Source: Saturnia japonica (taxonomy: Eukaryota > Arthropoda > Insecta > Lepidoptera > Saturniidae). From it: a DNA stretch of 64,000 nt. The first letter of the stretch is position 1. The stretch itself is not shown here. The stretch is from the NCBI GenBank assembly GCA_033032175.1, contig CM065309.1:16926001-16990000 (forward strand), written 5' to 3'. The text below holds more notes on this DNA, generated by a model. The model searched no databases and had not been told where the DNA came from. It was given only the letters and a program-made list of their open reading frames with translations.

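Noticed and set aside
1..64000. CRISPR array, operon, phage or other prokaryotic system
   Set aside because: The window is eukaryotic intron-exon DNA; repeats are transposable elements or microsatellites without spacer regularity.

Overview
The window is an AT-rich, repeat-dense stretch of an animal genome that I read as insect, most likely a moth or butterfly (Lepidoptera). The lepidopteran call rests on recognising dispersed repeats and tRNA-derived SINE and LINE tails of the kind common in that order. It is an inference, not a proof.

The only host gene I can support is one very large gene on the + strand. It is the ortholog of Drosophila starry night (stan, also flamingo/fmi) and vertebrate CELSR, a seven-pass atypical cadherin and adhesion GPCR of planar cell polarity. 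I resolve 43 coding exons from the ATG at 12240 to the window end. All reading phases join without a break, giving about 8.9 kb of CDS and about 2,979 codons. The gene runs off the right edge inside transmembrane segment 6. Domain order is: signal peptide, long N-terminal region with three R-X-K-R sites, nine cadherin repeats, a membrane-adjacent-type segment, EGF modules, LamG1, EGF, LamG2, EGF modules, laminin-type EGF, hormone-receptor domain, GAIN/GPS, and transmembrane helices 1 to 6 (start).

Region 1-12178 has no coding gene that I can defend. It holds decayed LINE and SINE pieces, MITE-like inverted repeats, a possible solo LTR (8068-8778), a 29-bp C-rich tract and a 5' UTR exon start just before the ATG.

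The introns are a catalogue of mobile DNA. An apparently intact Jockey-clade LINE lies antisense in intron 21 (36885 to about 41780, two overlapping ORFs). A 5'-truncated, frameshifted relative lies sense in intron 17 (about 31376-32785), and 3'-end pieces of the same family lie in introns 8 and 34. A complete Tigger/pogo DNA transposon lies in intron 38 (56706-58712) with terminal inverted repeats, TA target duplications and a broken transposase. SINEs occur in several introns; one in intron 40 carries a perfect 179-bp tandem duplication.

I found no new enzymatic or defence system. The most testable unusual features are the inverted LINE copies flanking exons 18-21 (a possible back-splicing or inversion substrate), a 69-nt stop-free intron between exons 27 and 28, the N-terminal furin-type sites, and the unusual EC5/EC6 linker.

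[Form note: the original gave no feature confidence values; every 0.5 is a placeholder required by the schema, not an estimate.]
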